DNA of 64,000 bases from the NCBI GenBank assembly GCA_034521575.1, contig JAXHMJ010000003.1, forward strand, positions 1 to 64,000, written 5' to 3'. The notes beneath the pieces were generated by a model. It was not told the DNA's origin and did not search any database. It saw nothing but the letters and a program-made list of their open reading frames with translations. The translations under genes and the position numbers were made by a program. The stretch comes from a candidate division KSB1 bacterium (GTDB lineage Bacteria > Zhuqueibacterota > Zhuqueibacteria > Residuimicrobiales > Krinioviventaceae). Positions 10,505 through 20,758 of the stretch are shown here, one piece after another (positions within the stretch are counted from its first letter, which is position 1; every line of letters begins with the position of its first letter).

Positions 10505-11590
10505 TCACACTCCTTCCATAATTGTCTCTGCGATAAACGAGGCGCCGTCATCTTTTATACGAGGCCATCGATTCGGTTTGGAAAACAAAGTCTCGAGATG
10601 TGGATGCCAGTTCCCGGTTTTAAAATCTAAAGGCGGCAGTTCCCGGCTCACAGCATAATCCTCGAGTCCTTTTATTAGAGGCTGATCTTCAATGTTATCA
10701 TATCGGGGTACGTACAGCGTTGGAACTTTATTGATAATGACTTCGGATACCATGCTGTAGCCCGGTTTTGTGATCACTGCATCGCATGCGGATAATAAAT
10801 CGTAAAATTCAAACGAGTTTTGAATATTGATGATACCGCTGCCGGGGATGTCGCGATTCTGTGATAAATATGTAAAATGCTTTCCGGACTCCAATTGATC
10901 CCAGTCGATACCGAGCAGATCGGTCGTGCGCAATCCTAAAAAAACAAGTTTTGTGTCCGCAGAAATCTGTTTAAAGATCTGATCGCGAACGAATTCCGGC
11001 GCAAGGTTGGATCGACGCCCTACGAGCGGCGTATCGATGCTTTTGGAAAAGGCAGACAGGTCTCCATGAAATGGCAGACGATATAAAATGTCTGCTTTTG
11101 AATAAGACGCCCGGATATCGTTAACGACGAATTCATATTGCGGGAATTCGGCAAGCCATTGAGTATATATCCAGTCCCATGAGAAATTGCCGATAGCGGC
11201 AGAATTTATACCTGCACGCTGGGCCGCATCAAATGCAAACGGGGTAATATCCGAGAGTATCAGATTGATGTTTTGTGATTTAAGAAACTCTGTTTCTTTA
11301 TTTACAAGAACCGATTTCTGTTCCAGGAGTTCAGCGTATCTTGCCAAAGTTTGCTTTTTGTCTATATAAAAACTGTCCGATTGGATGCAGCCAAAATCGA
11401 GTTCATTCTTAATATAACAAAATCGTGCATCGGGTTTCGGCTTGAAGAGCCATTCCGGTGCAGTTGTTTTGATCGTGATTTGGGAAATGTCGGGATATTC
11501 GAGCAGAGCCTTTATGATTTCAAAGGCACGAATTGCATGACCGTAACCATGCCCTGTTATATAATAGACAATATTCACAAACAGCCTCAT
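10505..11590 (-). CDS. glycosyltransferase-like protein (L-arabinokinase N-terminal type)
   Basis: This 361-residue protein begins MRLFVNIVYYITGHGYGHAIR, the glycine/histidine-rich N-terminal loop of GT-B fold proteins. It resembles the N-terminal half of L-arabinokinase and MurG/GT28-like transferases. A second GT-B signature appears late: DLLSACDAVITKPGYSMVSE, then PTLYVPR. No kinase domain is fused. The fold suggests it handles a nucleotide sugar or sugar phosphate, but the substrate is unknown. The start codon directly abuts a hairpin (11591-11620), so no ordinary ribosome binding site precedes it. The downstream phosphorylase begins 5 bases after its stop, implying an operon. Confidence 0.65.
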   Translation of the reverse strand: MRLFVNIVYYITGHGYGHAIRAFEIIKALLEYPDISQITIKTTAPEWLFKPKPDARFCYIKNELDFGCIQSDSFYIDKKQTLARYAELLEQKSVLVNKETEFLKSQNINLILSDITPFAFDAAQRAGINSAAIGNFSWDWIYTQWLAEFPQYEFVVNDIRASYSKADILYRLPFHGDLSAFSKSIDTPLVGRRSNLAPEFVRDQIFKQISADTKLVFLGLRTTDLLGIDWDQLESGKHFTYLSQNRDIPGSGIINIQNSFEFYDLLSACDAVITKPGYSMVSEVIINKVPTLYVPRYDNIEDQPLIKGLEDYAVSRELPPLDFKTGNWHPHLETLFSKPNRWPRIKDDGASFIAETIMEGV

Positions 11591-11620
11591 AAAAGAGCCG
11601 GTGATGGATACCGGCTCTTT
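11591..11620 (-). terminator. hairpin terminating the OPT transporter gene
   Basis: AAAGAGCCGGT and ACCGGCTCTTT form a perfect 11-bp stem with a 7-base loop. On the minus strand the stem ends in CTCTTTT, a short U tract, 6 bases after the OPT stop codon. Its distal edge touches the ATG of the glycosyltransferase gene, so it may act as terminator, attenuator or start-site occluder. Confidence 0.6.
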
Positions 11621-11625
11621 ATCAT

Positions 11626-13629
11626 TTATGACACGGATTCAGATTTTGCTTTCTTTGAGTCATAATACATATAGAAACAAATGACCAGAAAAAAGATCAG
11701 ACCCAAAATTTCACCGGCATCGCTTTCGGCCCAATGGGTGGTAATAATGGGTTGAATCCAGCTGAGCTCATCAAACTTGACAAATTTTAAAAAGGCGGAT
11801 AAAACGCCCATAATCGCACCGCCAGCGATGAATCCGGATGCGATTAATGTACCGCGTTCCCGGCGTTTTGCAGAAAGTTTTTCATTTTTTGTGCTTTTAA
11901 TGACCAGATGTGAAATGATGCCGCCGGCAAGTATGGGGGTGTTGAGCTCAAGAGGTATATACATTCCCAGAGCAAACGCCAGCGGTGATATTCCAATCAT
12001 TTGCAGAATCAATGCGAATATCGCACCGACGATATACAACATCCAGGCGGGCTGATTTGACATCAATGGTTTGATCACAGCGGCCATGGCGTTGGCCTGC
12101 GGAGCAACCAGTGCGCCTTTGCCCACAAACCCGTACGTTTCGTTCAGCATCATGATAACCAGTCCCACAGATGCAGCAGCAACCAGGGTTCCTAAAAATT
12201 TGTAGCGTTCCTGATTGAGCGGGGTGGTGCCCAGCCAGTATCCGATTTTTAAATCGGTGATAAAACCTCCGGCCATGGACAATGCCGTACATACCACGCC
12301 GCCTATTACAAGTGCGGAAACCATCCCTGTGGGACCGGAGAGTCCGGCTTTGACCAAAATGACTGATGACAAAATCAGCGTCATCAGAGTCATCCCGGAT
12401 ACCGGGTTGGTGCCTACAATTGCAATGGCCCGGGCGGCGACGGTGGTGAATAAAAAGGATACGATCAGCACGATGAGTAGACCAACAACGGCATGCCAGA
12501 CCGTGTTGACGACACCGGCAAAAAAGAATACAAATATCAGAACAGCAAGTCCGGCAACCAGACCGCCGACCAGCCCCATCGGGATATCACGATCCGTGCG
12601 TACGGCGGATGCGCCTTCCACTTCTTTGACTTTGCCACCGACGATTTCAACCCATGCTAATTTGAGCGCACCGCCGATAATTTTTGATGATTTTAAAATT
12701 CCAAGTATTCCCGCGCAGGCAATACCGCCGATACCGATATGGCGGACATACGTCGCGAATATTTGTTCGGCGGACATATCCCTGATCATGCCGATAGCTG
12801 TCGAGCCGACGATGATATCAACGTGCTGGCCGAAATAAGAGATGATGGGGATAAATACAAACCAGGACACAAACGAGCCGGCTGCAATTATAGCGGCGTA
12901 TTTCAGGCCCACGATATAGCCCAATCCCATGACAGCAGCGCCGATATTTAACCGGAAAACAAGTTTGGCCTTATCCGCCACACCGGTGAGCAGCGGGATA
13001 GCGCGGCTGGTAAATACTTCTGACCACCAGTGAAAGGTACCGACGATAAAATCGTAAATCCCGCCGATGGCCATGGCTTTTAACAGGATTTTTGCCTGGT
13101 CTCCACCGGATTCCCCGGCAACCAGGACCTCAGTGGTGGCGGTGGCTTCCGGAAACGGAAATTTACCATGCATGTCCTGAACAAAATACTTGCGGAACGG
13201 GATCAGAAAAAGAATACCCAGAAAACCGCCGAACAGAGACGAGAGAAAAATTTGGTAAAATTTGGCATCCAGCTGCAGAATATAGATGGCAGGGATGGTA
13301 AAAATGGCGCCGGCGACCACAACACCGGAGGCAGCACCAATGGATTGAATGATGACATTCTCAGACAAGGTGTTTTTACGTTTGAAAAAAACAGACAAAC
13401 CGACGGCCAGAATCGCGATGGGAATCGCTGCTTCAAAGACCTGACCGATTTTCAATCCCAGATAAGCTGCTGCCATTGAAAAAATTGCTGAAAACAACAG
13501 TCCCCAGGTCAAGGACCAGGGAGTGATTTCCGGCAGAGGTTTATCAGCCGGAACAACCGGAATATACTCTTCTCCCTCTTTGAGCGGCCGGTATGCATTC
13601 TCCGGAAGAGAAGTTTTGGTGGGTTCCAT
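11626..13629 (-). CDS. OPT family oligopeptide/metal-chelate transporter
   Basis: This is a polytopic inner-membrane protein of about 667 residues and roughly 15-16 hydrophobic segments. It matches the oligopeptide transporter (OPT) superfamily, which moves small peptides or metal-siderophore complexes by proton coupling. Near the N-terminus it has ITPWSLTWGLLFSAIFSMAAAYLGLKIGQV, split here as the PW motif, then the AAYLGLKIG helix. The block FPFPEATATTEVL is strongly conserved in bacterial OPT members. I chose ATG 13627-13629 because AGGAG lies just upstream; a TTG five codons earlier is also in frame. The gene stands alone in its transcript, closed by the hairpin at 11591-11620. Confidence 0.85.
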   Translation of the reverse strand: MEPTKTSLPENAYRPLKEGEEYIPVVPADKPLPEITPWSLTWGLLFSAIFSMAAAYLGLKIGQVFEAAIPIAILAVGLSVFFKRKNTLSENVIIQSIGAASGVVVAGAIFTIPAIYILQLDAKFYQIFLSSLFGGFLGILFLIPFRKYFVQDMHGKFPFPEATATTEVLVAGESGGDQAKILLKAMAIGGIYDFIVGTFHWWSEVFTSRAIPLLTGVADKAKLVFRLNIGAAVMGLGYIVGLKYAAIIAAGSFVSWFVFIPIISYFGQHVDIIVGSTAIGMIRDMSAEQIFATYVRHIGIGGIACAGILGILKSSKIIGGALKLAWVEIVGGKVKEVEGASAVRTDRDIPMGLVGGLVAGLAVLIFVFFFAGVVNTVWHAVVGLLIVLIVSFLFTTVAARAIAIVGTNPVSGMTLMTLILSSVILVKAGLSGPTGMVSALVIGGVVCTALSMAGGFITDLKIGYWLGTTPLNQERYKFLGTLVAAASVGLVIMMLNETYGFVGKGALVAPQANAMAAVIKPLMSNQPAWMLYIVGAIFALILQMIGISPLAFALGMYIPLELNTPILAGGIISHLVIKSTKNEKLSAKRRERGTLIASGFIAGGAIMGVLSAFLKFVKFDELSWIQPIITTHWAESDAGEILGLIFFLVICFYMYYDSKKAKSESVS

Positions 13630-13702
13630 AGCATCTCCTGTCAATTATTGATTAAGATTCTGAAAAATATAGGGGATATGCTACAATTTTGCAAGCGGAA
13701 TC

Positions 13703-14188
13703 TTAAACATTCAGGTCAATAATTTGAACATTATTGTTTTGAGTGTTCCATACTGCCATCGTACTGCGGCCGTTGAGCCAGCCACCGATCTCCCCGGGAT
13801 TGATAATCAGGGGGTTCTTTTCGGTCTGGATATCGATTGCGTGTGTGTGGCCATAGACGATGAGATCATATTGTCCTGTTTTTATCAGATCTTCCAGGGA
13901 GTCCGGTTCATGCAGCATCGCAATTTTTTTGTCATCGAGCTGCAGGCTATGCGGAGGGGGGAAAATATTTCCCTTGAAGGTATTGGACAAGCCGGTGCGT
14001 TCGCCATCATTATTTCCGAACACAATTGTGTACGGCATCTCGAGTTTTTTCATGACCCGATAAACAAACGGCGCGATCAGGTCCCCGGCGTGCAGGACAT
14101 GTTCAATCTCATGTTTATTACACCATGTCACGGCTTTTTCGAGTTGCGGAAGATTATCGTGACTGTCAGCGAGAATGGCGACATACAT
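13703..14188 (-). CDS. YfcE/MJ0936-type metallophosphoesterase
   Basis: This 161-residue protein has the complete calcineurin-like metal site in order: LADSHDN (D-x-H), HAGDLI (GD), FGNNDGE (GNND), LHEPD in place of the usual GH, and YGHTH (GHTH). The family hydrolyses phosphodiesters and is widespread as cytosolic YfcE-like enzymes; the natural substrate is usually unknown. AGGAAAG lies upstream of ATG 14186-14188. The length is typical for the family (150-190). It is divergent from greA and followed at some distance by the OPT gene on the same strand. The substitution of His-Glu at the fourth motif is compatible with the family but worth noting. Confidence 0.8.
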   Translation of the reverse strand: MYVAILADSHDNLPQLEKAVTWCNKHEIEHVLHAGDLIAPFVYRVMKKLEMPYTIVFGNNDGERTGLSNTFKGNIFPPPHSLQLDDKKIAMLHEPDSLEDLIKTGQYDLIVYGHTHAIDIQTEKNPLIINPGEIGGWLNGRSTMAVWNTQNNNVQIIDLNV

Positions 14189-14492
14189 ATTGACTTTCCT
14201 TTTTTGATTTTATTATACGGATTTTCGGGCAGGAAATCAAGGACAGTGTACAATGTCAAGTACTAGTCATTCATCATTTTTTCTCTCTTTGCCCCAATTT
14301 GCTGCATAAGCGGCGAGGGGCCATCCGCATCGATCTGTCCGGGGTTCCGCAGCGAATATCCACGCTTCCATTTTAAAAATAAAGTTCGGCTGACAAAACG
14401 TGCAAATTTATCTGCTAAAATTCACATGAATACTGAAAACCCTGTAAAGGAGTCCGAAACGGACATTTACAGCTTGTATTTCTATAAAGGTC
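14189..14492. other. intergenic region between divergent genes
   Basis: About 300 bases lie between the phosphodiesterase and the greA promoter region. A minus-strand frame at 14258-14410 reads somewhat protein-like (LRNPGQIDADGPSPLMQQIG) but has no start codon and a stop just upstream, so it may be a gene remnant. TTTACAG/CTGTAAA-like inverted bits flank 14445-14475 (CTGTAAAGG, CATTTACAG). Confidence 0.4.
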
Positions 14493-14521
14493 TTGACTTT
14501 ATGGCGGTTTTTTATTAGTTT
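14493..14521 (+). promoter_or_regulatory. candidate sigma70 promoter for greA leader
   Basis: TTGACT at 14493-14498 and TAGTTT at 14516-14521 are 17 bases apart. Transcription would begin near 14528, inside or next to the palindrome TTGTATACAA, and would run at once into the terminator hairpin at 14530-14568 before greA. The -10 match is weak; an alternative -10 is TATACA at 14523, but its spacing of 24 is too long. Confidence 0.4.
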
Positions 14522-14529
14522 GTATACAA

Positions 14530-14568
14530 CGAACCGAATCGTCACCGGCGATTCGGTTCGTTTTTTTT
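14530..14568 (+). terminator. strong intrinsic terminator in the greA leader
   Basis: CGAACCGAATCG (14530-14541) and CGATTCGGTTCG (14549-14560) form a perfect 12-bp stem with a 7-base loop, followed by eight T. No plus-strand gene ends upstream of it, and greA starts 57 bases later. It therefore looks like a leader terminator rather than the end of another gene. Confidence 0.75.
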
Positions 14569-14624
14569 GATCACAATCTCAAACAGATGAATCGTACCAT
14601 TCTCAAATAGAACGAGGTTTATTT

Positions 14625-15095
14625 ATGAAGGCAATGTATTTGTCAAAGGAACAGTTTGAAAAATTGAACAAGGAACTCAAGCAGCTGAAAAGTGTGGATC
14701 GGAAGCAGGTGATCAATGATATCGAAGAAGCTCGTGATCACGGTGATTTGAAAGAAAACGCCGAATATGCGGCCGCCAAAGAACGTCAGGCATTAATTGA
14801 GGCTAAAATCGCTCGTCTGGAAGATACATTGTCGCGCGCCCGGGTTATAACTCAGGAGATGCAGAAAAATCCGGTTGTTCGGATTGGAAGCCGGGTTAAG
14901 GTACTTGATACGCAGCATGAAGAAGAAATAGAATACGAACTGGTGCCTTCGGCTGAATTTATCACCAGTGAATTGGATGCCATTTCTATTGATTCTCCGG
15001 TCGGAAAAGCTCTGGTTGGAAAAAAAGTTAAAGATTCTGTAGAAATCCAGGTTCCTGCCGGAACCATCACTTATAAAGTCCTGGATATCAAATAA
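14625..15095 (+). CDS. greA: transcription elongation factor GreA
   Basis: GreA rescues backtracked RNA polymerase by stimulating transcript cleavage through the secondary channel. The protein has 156 residues, the usual length. The N-terminal coiled coil carries the conserved tip region ARDHGDLKENAEYAAAKERQ, whose acidic residues coordinate the catalytic Mg2+. The C-terminal FKBP-like domain ends with SPVGKALVGKKVKD and VPAGTITYKVLDI. The ATG at 14625 follows AACGAGG. The 5' region contains a promoter candidate and a strong terminator, which suggests leader-terminated short RNAs or autoregulation. An isochorismatase gene follows 18 bases after the stop. Confidence 0.95.
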   Translation: MKAMYLSKEQFEKLNKELKQLKSVDRKQVINDIEEARDHGDLKENAEYAAAKERQALIEAKIARLEDTLSRARVITQEMQKNPVVRIGSRVKVLDTQHEEEIEYELVPSAEFITSELDAISIDSPVGKALVGKKVKDSVEIQVPAGTITYKVLDIK

Positions 15096-15112
15096 CCTCG
15101 TATGGGGGTTTT

Positions 15113-15670
15113 ATGAATCGACATCCAAAATTACTTAACCCGGATTATTCGCTGCTCCTTGTCATTGATATACAGGAAAAGCTGTTTCGTGTCATGCCGG
15201 ATTCTGTGAAAATTGCCGATAGAGCAGAGCGGCTCCTTGAAGGCTGCAAGGTTTTGGGTATTCCATTGTGGTACACAGAACAATATCCAAAAGGTCTCGG
15301 GCCGACCATCGAGCAGCTTGCGGTTCATTGTCATGATGCCCCGCGATTCGAAAAAACCGGTTTTTCCATCTGTATGAATGCTGATCTGGTTCATGCATTA
15401 AAAACCAGTTCGTTCAGACAAATCGTTTTGGTTGGTATCGAAACGCATGTCTGTGTTTTGCAATCGGCTTTTGATTTAAAGCATAATGGATTTCAGGTCT
15501 GTGTGGTAAGAGATGCTGTTGGTTCACGTTTCGACATTGATCACTCTACCGCGTTGCAGAGAATGCAGCAGGAAAAGATTACGGTGACCACCAGTGAATC
15601 AGTTCTTTTCGAATGGCTGGTAAAAGCGGGTACGGAAAAATTTAAAAAATTATCCGCTCTGATCAAATAG
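15113..15670 (+). CDS. isochorismatase/nicotinamidase family cysteine hydrolase
   Basis: This 185-residue cytosolic hydrolase has the family's catalytic triad: Asp in LLVIDIQEKLF (about residue 20), Lys in the TEQYPKGLGPT region, and Cys in GIETHVCVLQSAFDL (about residue 119). The cis-peptide-like ETHVC motif is also typical. The family acts on isochorismate, nicotinamide or related amides; this member is closest in layout to the YcaC/hydrolase-of-unknown-substrate branch. It follows greA after 18 bases and is likely co-transcribed, with no evident functional link. Confidence 0.8.
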   Translation: MNRHPKLLNPDYSLLLVIDIQEKLFRVMPDSVKIADRAERLLEGCKVLGIPLWYTEQYPKGLGPTIEQLAVHCHDAPRFEKTGFSICMNADLVHALKTSSFRQIVLVGIETHVCVLQSAFDLKHNGFQVCVVRDAVGSRFDIDHSTALQRMQQEKITVTTSESVLFEWLVKAGTEKFKKLSALIK

Positions 15671-15737
15671 TTGAATCTTTCTCCTGACGAACCCATCCTA
15701 TTTAACGAATGAAAAAAAGAAAGAGTTGGAGGAAATT

Positions 15738-16652
15738 ATGAAAAAAGTGATTATCATTGGCTCCGGTCCGGCCGGACTCACGGCGGCAATCTATGCTGCC
15801 CGCGCCAATATGGAGCCCCTCGTCATATCCGGGACGGATCGGGGCGGACAGGTTACGTTAACTGATGATTTGGAAAACTATCCGGGTTTTCCGGAAGGGA
15901 TTGGCGGAATGGAGATGTATCAGAAATTCGAAGAGCAGGCACAAAAATTCGGTGCAACTGTACTGTACGAAGATGTAACCAGGGTTGATCTCAAGGGTGA
16001 TATTAAAAGAGTAGAAACAGCCAACGAAAAATATGAAACCCAAACGGTGATCATTGCCACAGGATCGGACCCGCGAAAACTGGATGTTCCCGGGGAGAAA
16101 GAATTGACGGGAAAGGGCGTGTCCTATTGCGCAACGTGTGATGGTTTCTTTTTTAAAGACAAGCACGTAGCAGTCATTGGGGGGGGAGATAGCGCCCTGG
16201 ATGAGGGATTGTTTCTTACTCGCTTTGCCGACAAGGTGACCATCATACACCGCCGTGATCAGCTGCGCGCTGATCCGATACTGCAGGAACGTGCTTTCAA
16301 GAATGAAAAAGTGGATTTTATTTGGGATACCGTGGTTGAGGAAATTGTCGGAGATCAGGGAGTTTCACATTTAAAACTGCGAAACAAGAAAACGGACGAG
16401 TTGACTGATTTTGACGTGGACGGTGTTTTTATTTTTATCGGTCATATTCCCAATACGGATTTGTTTGAGGGGCAGGTTGATTTGAACGAATCCGGAACCG
16501 TCAAAACCAATGAACGAACCCATACCAACATACGGGGTGTTTTTGCCTGTGGTGATGTGCAGGATGATATCTATCGTCAGGCCATAACAGCTGCGGGAAG
16601 CGGGTGCAAATCGGCTATGGAGGCTGAAAAGATGGTGGCTGAAAGCGAATAG
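15738..16652 (+). CDS. trxB: thioredoxin-disulfide reductase
   Basis: TrxB transfers electrons from NADPH through FAD to thioredoxin. The protein has 304 residues. It shows the FAD-binding IIGSGPAGLTAAIYAAR, the redox pair CATC in SYCATCDGFFF, the NADPH-binding GGGDSALDEG, and the FAD-binding GVFACGDVQDD. The ATG at 15738 is preceded by GGAGGAAATT; an in-frame TTG four codons earlier is less likely. It lies upstream of sat and cysC, which are about 230 bases further on. Confidence 0.95.
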   Translation: MKKVIIIGSGPAGLTAAIYAARANMEPLVISGTDRGGQVTLTDDLENYPGFPEGIGGMEMYQKFEEQAQKFGATVLYEDVTRVDLKGDIKRVETANEKYETQTVIIATGSDPRKLDVPGEKELTGKGVSYCATCDGFFFKDKHVAVIGGGDSALDEGLFLTRFADKVTIIHRRDQLRADPILQERAFKNEKVDFIWDTVVEEIVGDQGVSHLKLRNKKTDELTDFDVDGVFIFIGHIPNTDLFEGQVDLNESGTVKTNERTHTNIRGVFACGDVQDDIYRQAITAAGSGCKSAMEAEKMVAESE

Positions 16653-16665
16653 ACGGCTTTTGTAC

Positions 16666-16695
16666 AGGCGCCAACAATGCTGTTGTTTGGCGCCT
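16666..16695 (+). terminator. hairpin after trxB
   Basis: CAGGCGCCAA and TTGGCGCCTG pair as a 10-bp stem. The downstream sequence is only moderately T-rich (ATTTCTATCTCTCCTTTTT), so it may be a weak or factor-assisted terminator, or a 3' stabiliser. Confidence 0.45.
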
Positions 16696-16879
16696 GATTT
16701 CTATCTCTCCTTTTTATGAAAAGATGATTATTGTTATTTTGCAAAAAAATACCGATATTTATAGTCTGTATTTCAAGAGTATCGGGAATGACACAATCTT
16801 TATTGAAATTATGTGACGATTGAATATTTGTTGTTTTTACTTTGAAATAAATATCATAATTGACAAAAAGGAGATGGAT

Positions 16880-18047
16880 ATGAGTCTAGTAGCTCCTCAT
16901 GGTGGCGCTCTGAAACCGTTGTTGTTGACCGGTGATGAGCTTGCCGCGGAAAAGAAACAGGCGGAATCGCTTCCGGTTGTACGCATGACATCGAGAGAAA
17001 CCTCGGATCTTATTATGCTGGCAGTCGGTGCATTCAGTCCACTGAATGGATTTATGCGTGAAAAGGATTATAAAGGTGTGGTTCGGGACATGCATTTGGC
17101 TGACGGAACAGTGTGGCCCATACCGATTACTCTATCCGTGTCGAAAGAGCAGGCAGACACCATCAGCGAAGGAGATAAAGTTGCTCTTTTAGATGGTGAA
17201 AGCGATGAGTTGATGGGAACATTGCAGGTTGAAGAAAAGTATGGCTATGACAAGAAGGAAGAAGCCAGACAGGTTTTCCGGACTGAAGATGAACGGCATC
17301 CTGGTGTGGCCAAGGTATATGCTCAGCATGAGATATTGCTGGGTGGGACGGTCAAGGCTTTGTCCGAAGGCATGTATCCGCAGGCCTACGGTGAATACTA
17401 TGCACGTCCGGCTGAAACCCGTGCGGCGTTTGAAGAACAGGGTTGGTCAACTGTGGCCGGATTCCAGACTCGCAATCCGCTGCACCGTTCACACGAGTAT
17501 TGCACCAAAATTGCACTGGAAGTCAGTGACGGTCTGCTGATTCATCCGTTCGGTCGGGAAGCTTAAACCCGGAGATATTCCGGCTGAAACGCGTATGAAG
17601 TGTTACAATGTGCTTTTGGAAAATTACTACCCGACAGACCGGGTAATTCTTCGCGTTTACCCTATGGAAATGCGTTATGGAGGCCCACGGGAAGCGGTGC
17701 TGCATGCTGTATTCCGTCAGAATTACGGATGCAGCCATCTTGTGATCGGTCGTGATCATGCCGGAGTTGGAAATTACTATGGGCCGTTCGATGCCCAGTC
17801 TATTTTTGATGAATTCAGCAAAGATGAGCTCAAGATCAAACCACTGAAAATCGACTGGACCTTTTGGTGTCACAAATGTGATGGTATGGCCTCTATGAAG
17901 ACCTGTCCCCATGGGAAAGATGACCGTGTGTTAATCAGCGGAACCGCATTGCGTGAAATGCTGGCGAACGGAGAGCGTCCTCCGAAAGAATTCAGCCGGC
18001 CCGAGGTAGTGGATATATTGATGGACTATTATCAATCATTGAAATAG
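16880..18047 (+). pseudogene. sat: sulfate adenylyltransferase (ATP sulfurylase), one frameshift
   Basis: Sat makes adenosine 5'-phosphosulfate from sulfate and ATP. The start at 16880 follows AAGGAGATGG. The first frame runs through the catalytic QTRNPLHRSHE and stops after [12 protein letters not shown]. The second continues [19 protein letters not shown], then [18 protein letters not shown] and the zinc-type [15 protein letters not shown], ending in YYQSLK. Deleting the single C in CCGTTCGGTC near 17552 restores [11 protein letters not shown] exactly, giving a full ~389-residue enzyme. I therefore read this as a sequence error in an intact gene. cysC follows after 15 bases, forming a sulfate-activation operon. 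Confidence 0.9.
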
Positions 18048-18062
18048 CAGGAGAGTTCATTT

Positions 18063-18677
18063 ATGACTGAACAAAAAGCAACCAATATTACCTGGCATCA
18101 AGCGGATATTTATAAAGCAGACCGGGAAAAATTAATAAAGCAAAAAGGTGTTGTGATCTGGTTTACCGGTCTCTCCGGGTCTGGAAAATCAACCCTTGCA
18201 CATGCCGTCGAGAAAAAATTATACTCGAACGGGAATCTGACCTATGTTCTTGATGGTGATAATATTCGTCATGGTCTCAACAAGAATTTAGGATTCAGCC
18301 CGGAAGACCGTGAAGAAAATATACGCCGGATTGGGGAAGTGGCTTCTTTGTTTGCGGACAGCGGTCTGATCACCATGACAGCATTTATTTCCCCTTACCG
18401 GAAAGACAGAGACAAAGCGCGCGAGTTGCGTCCTGATGGCGAGTTTATAGAAGTATTTGTCAAGGTACCGCTTGATGTGGCTGAGGAGCGTGATCCCAAA
18501 GGACTTTATAAAAAAGCCAGGTCCGGAGAGATCAAAGAATTTACCGGTATCTCTGCGCCGTATGAAGAACCGGAAAGTCCCGAGATCGAAATTGACACAT
18601 CCAAACTGGATTTGGAACAAAGCGCTGATAAAGTCGTTAATTACTTGCTCGATAAGGGCATTGTAAAGATTGCTTAA
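18063..18677 (+). CDS. cysC: adenylylsulfate kinase
   Basis: CysC phosphorylates adenylylsulfate to PAPS. The 204-residue protein carries the P-loop GLSGSGKST (about residues 38-46) and [26 protein letters not shown], split here as the DGDN and GLGF-type APS-binding motifs. [12 protein letters not shown] follows. AGGAGAG precedes ATG 18063. It directly follows sat. No PAPS reductase or sulfotransferase is seen in the window, so whether PAPS feeds assimilation or sulfation is open. Confidence 0.93.
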   Translation: MTEQKATNITWHQADIYKADREKLIKQKGVVIWFTGLSGSGKSTLAHAVEKKLYSNGNLTYVLDGDNIRHGLNKNLGFSPEDREENIRRIGEVASLFADSGLITMTAFISPYRKDRDKARELRPDGEFIEVFVKVPLDVAEERDPKGLYKKARSGEIKEFTGISAPYEEPESPEIEIDTSKLDLEQSADKVVNYLLDKGIVKIA

Positions 18678-18706
18678 AAATAATTCAACGATTTTATAAA
18701 AATCTC

Positions 18707-18734
18707 TTGCAAAAGAGCGAAAAAAGTGTATCTT
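18707..18734 (+). promoter_or_regulatory. rRNA operon promoter P1 candidate
   Basis: TTGCAA at 18707 and TATCTT at 18729 are separated by 16 bases. The element lies about 300 bases before 16S rRNA and resembles the second promoter at 18834, sharing the GTATCTT and GTATATCTTAT-type -10 regions. Confidence 0.5.
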
Positions 18735-18833
18735 TATGAGCCCGGTACAGGAACGGGAGTAGCTGACCGGGTGATTGTGAAGCGGATTAGATTCAGGAAG
18801 AGGCGAAAAAGTTCAAAAGGATGAACAAAACGC

Positions 18834-18862
18834 TTGACAATTGGAAAAAAAATGTATATCTT
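18834..18862 (+). promoter_or_regulatory. rRNA operon promoter P2
   Basis: A perfect TTGACA (18834-18839) is followed after 17 bases by TATCTT (18857-18862), and an A tract fills the spacer. It lies about 155 bases upstream of the mature 16S start, as expected for an rRNA promoter. Confidence 0.65.
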
Positions 18863-18948
18863 ATAAGGCTTTGCTAATAAGGAAGAAACGGGACGAGGAA
18901 TACGGGATACAGCGGGACAGCAAAGTGAGTAATAGATTTGAGTAGTAA

Positions 18949-18958
18949 TGTTCTTTGA
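18949..18958 (+). promoter_or_regulatory. boxA antitermination element before 16S
   Basis: TGTTCTTTGA matches the boxA sequence recognised by NusB/S10 in rRNA leaders. The same ten bases recur before 23S at 21236-21245, which supports the call. Confidence 0.6.
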
Positions 18959-19016
18959 AAAGTGAGCGTGCGGACCCAAGCACAAATTGAGTTTGGAGCA
19001 CAGGAATTGAATCAAT

Positions 19017-20593
<1,577 letters not shown>

Positions 20594-20758
20594 CCCAAAC
20601 CTTTTTGACTTGACCGTACGTTCACTTGTTTTTAATTAAACCGCTGGTTGAACCAGGGTTTGCAAGGTCCAATGGACCAGGAGTGCCGCTGGTTGAACTT
20701 GGGTTGTTTGAAAGTTATGACCTTTTAATCATTCGTGATAAAAGGTTTTGAGTTTCTC

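Noticed and set aside
14258-14410. Minus-strand gene with LRNPGQIDADGPSPLMQQIG
   Set aside because: It has no start codon and a stop just upstream. It may be a remnant, but nothing supports a functional gene.
16880-18047. Programmed frameshift in sat
   Set aside because: The site CCGTTCGGTC has no slippery heptamer or downstream stimulator, and deleting one base restores the conserved sequence exactly.
20641-20698. Direct repeat CCGCTGGTTGAAC in the 16S-tRNA spacer
   Set aside because: Only two 13-base copies near an RNA processing region; too short to call a separate element.
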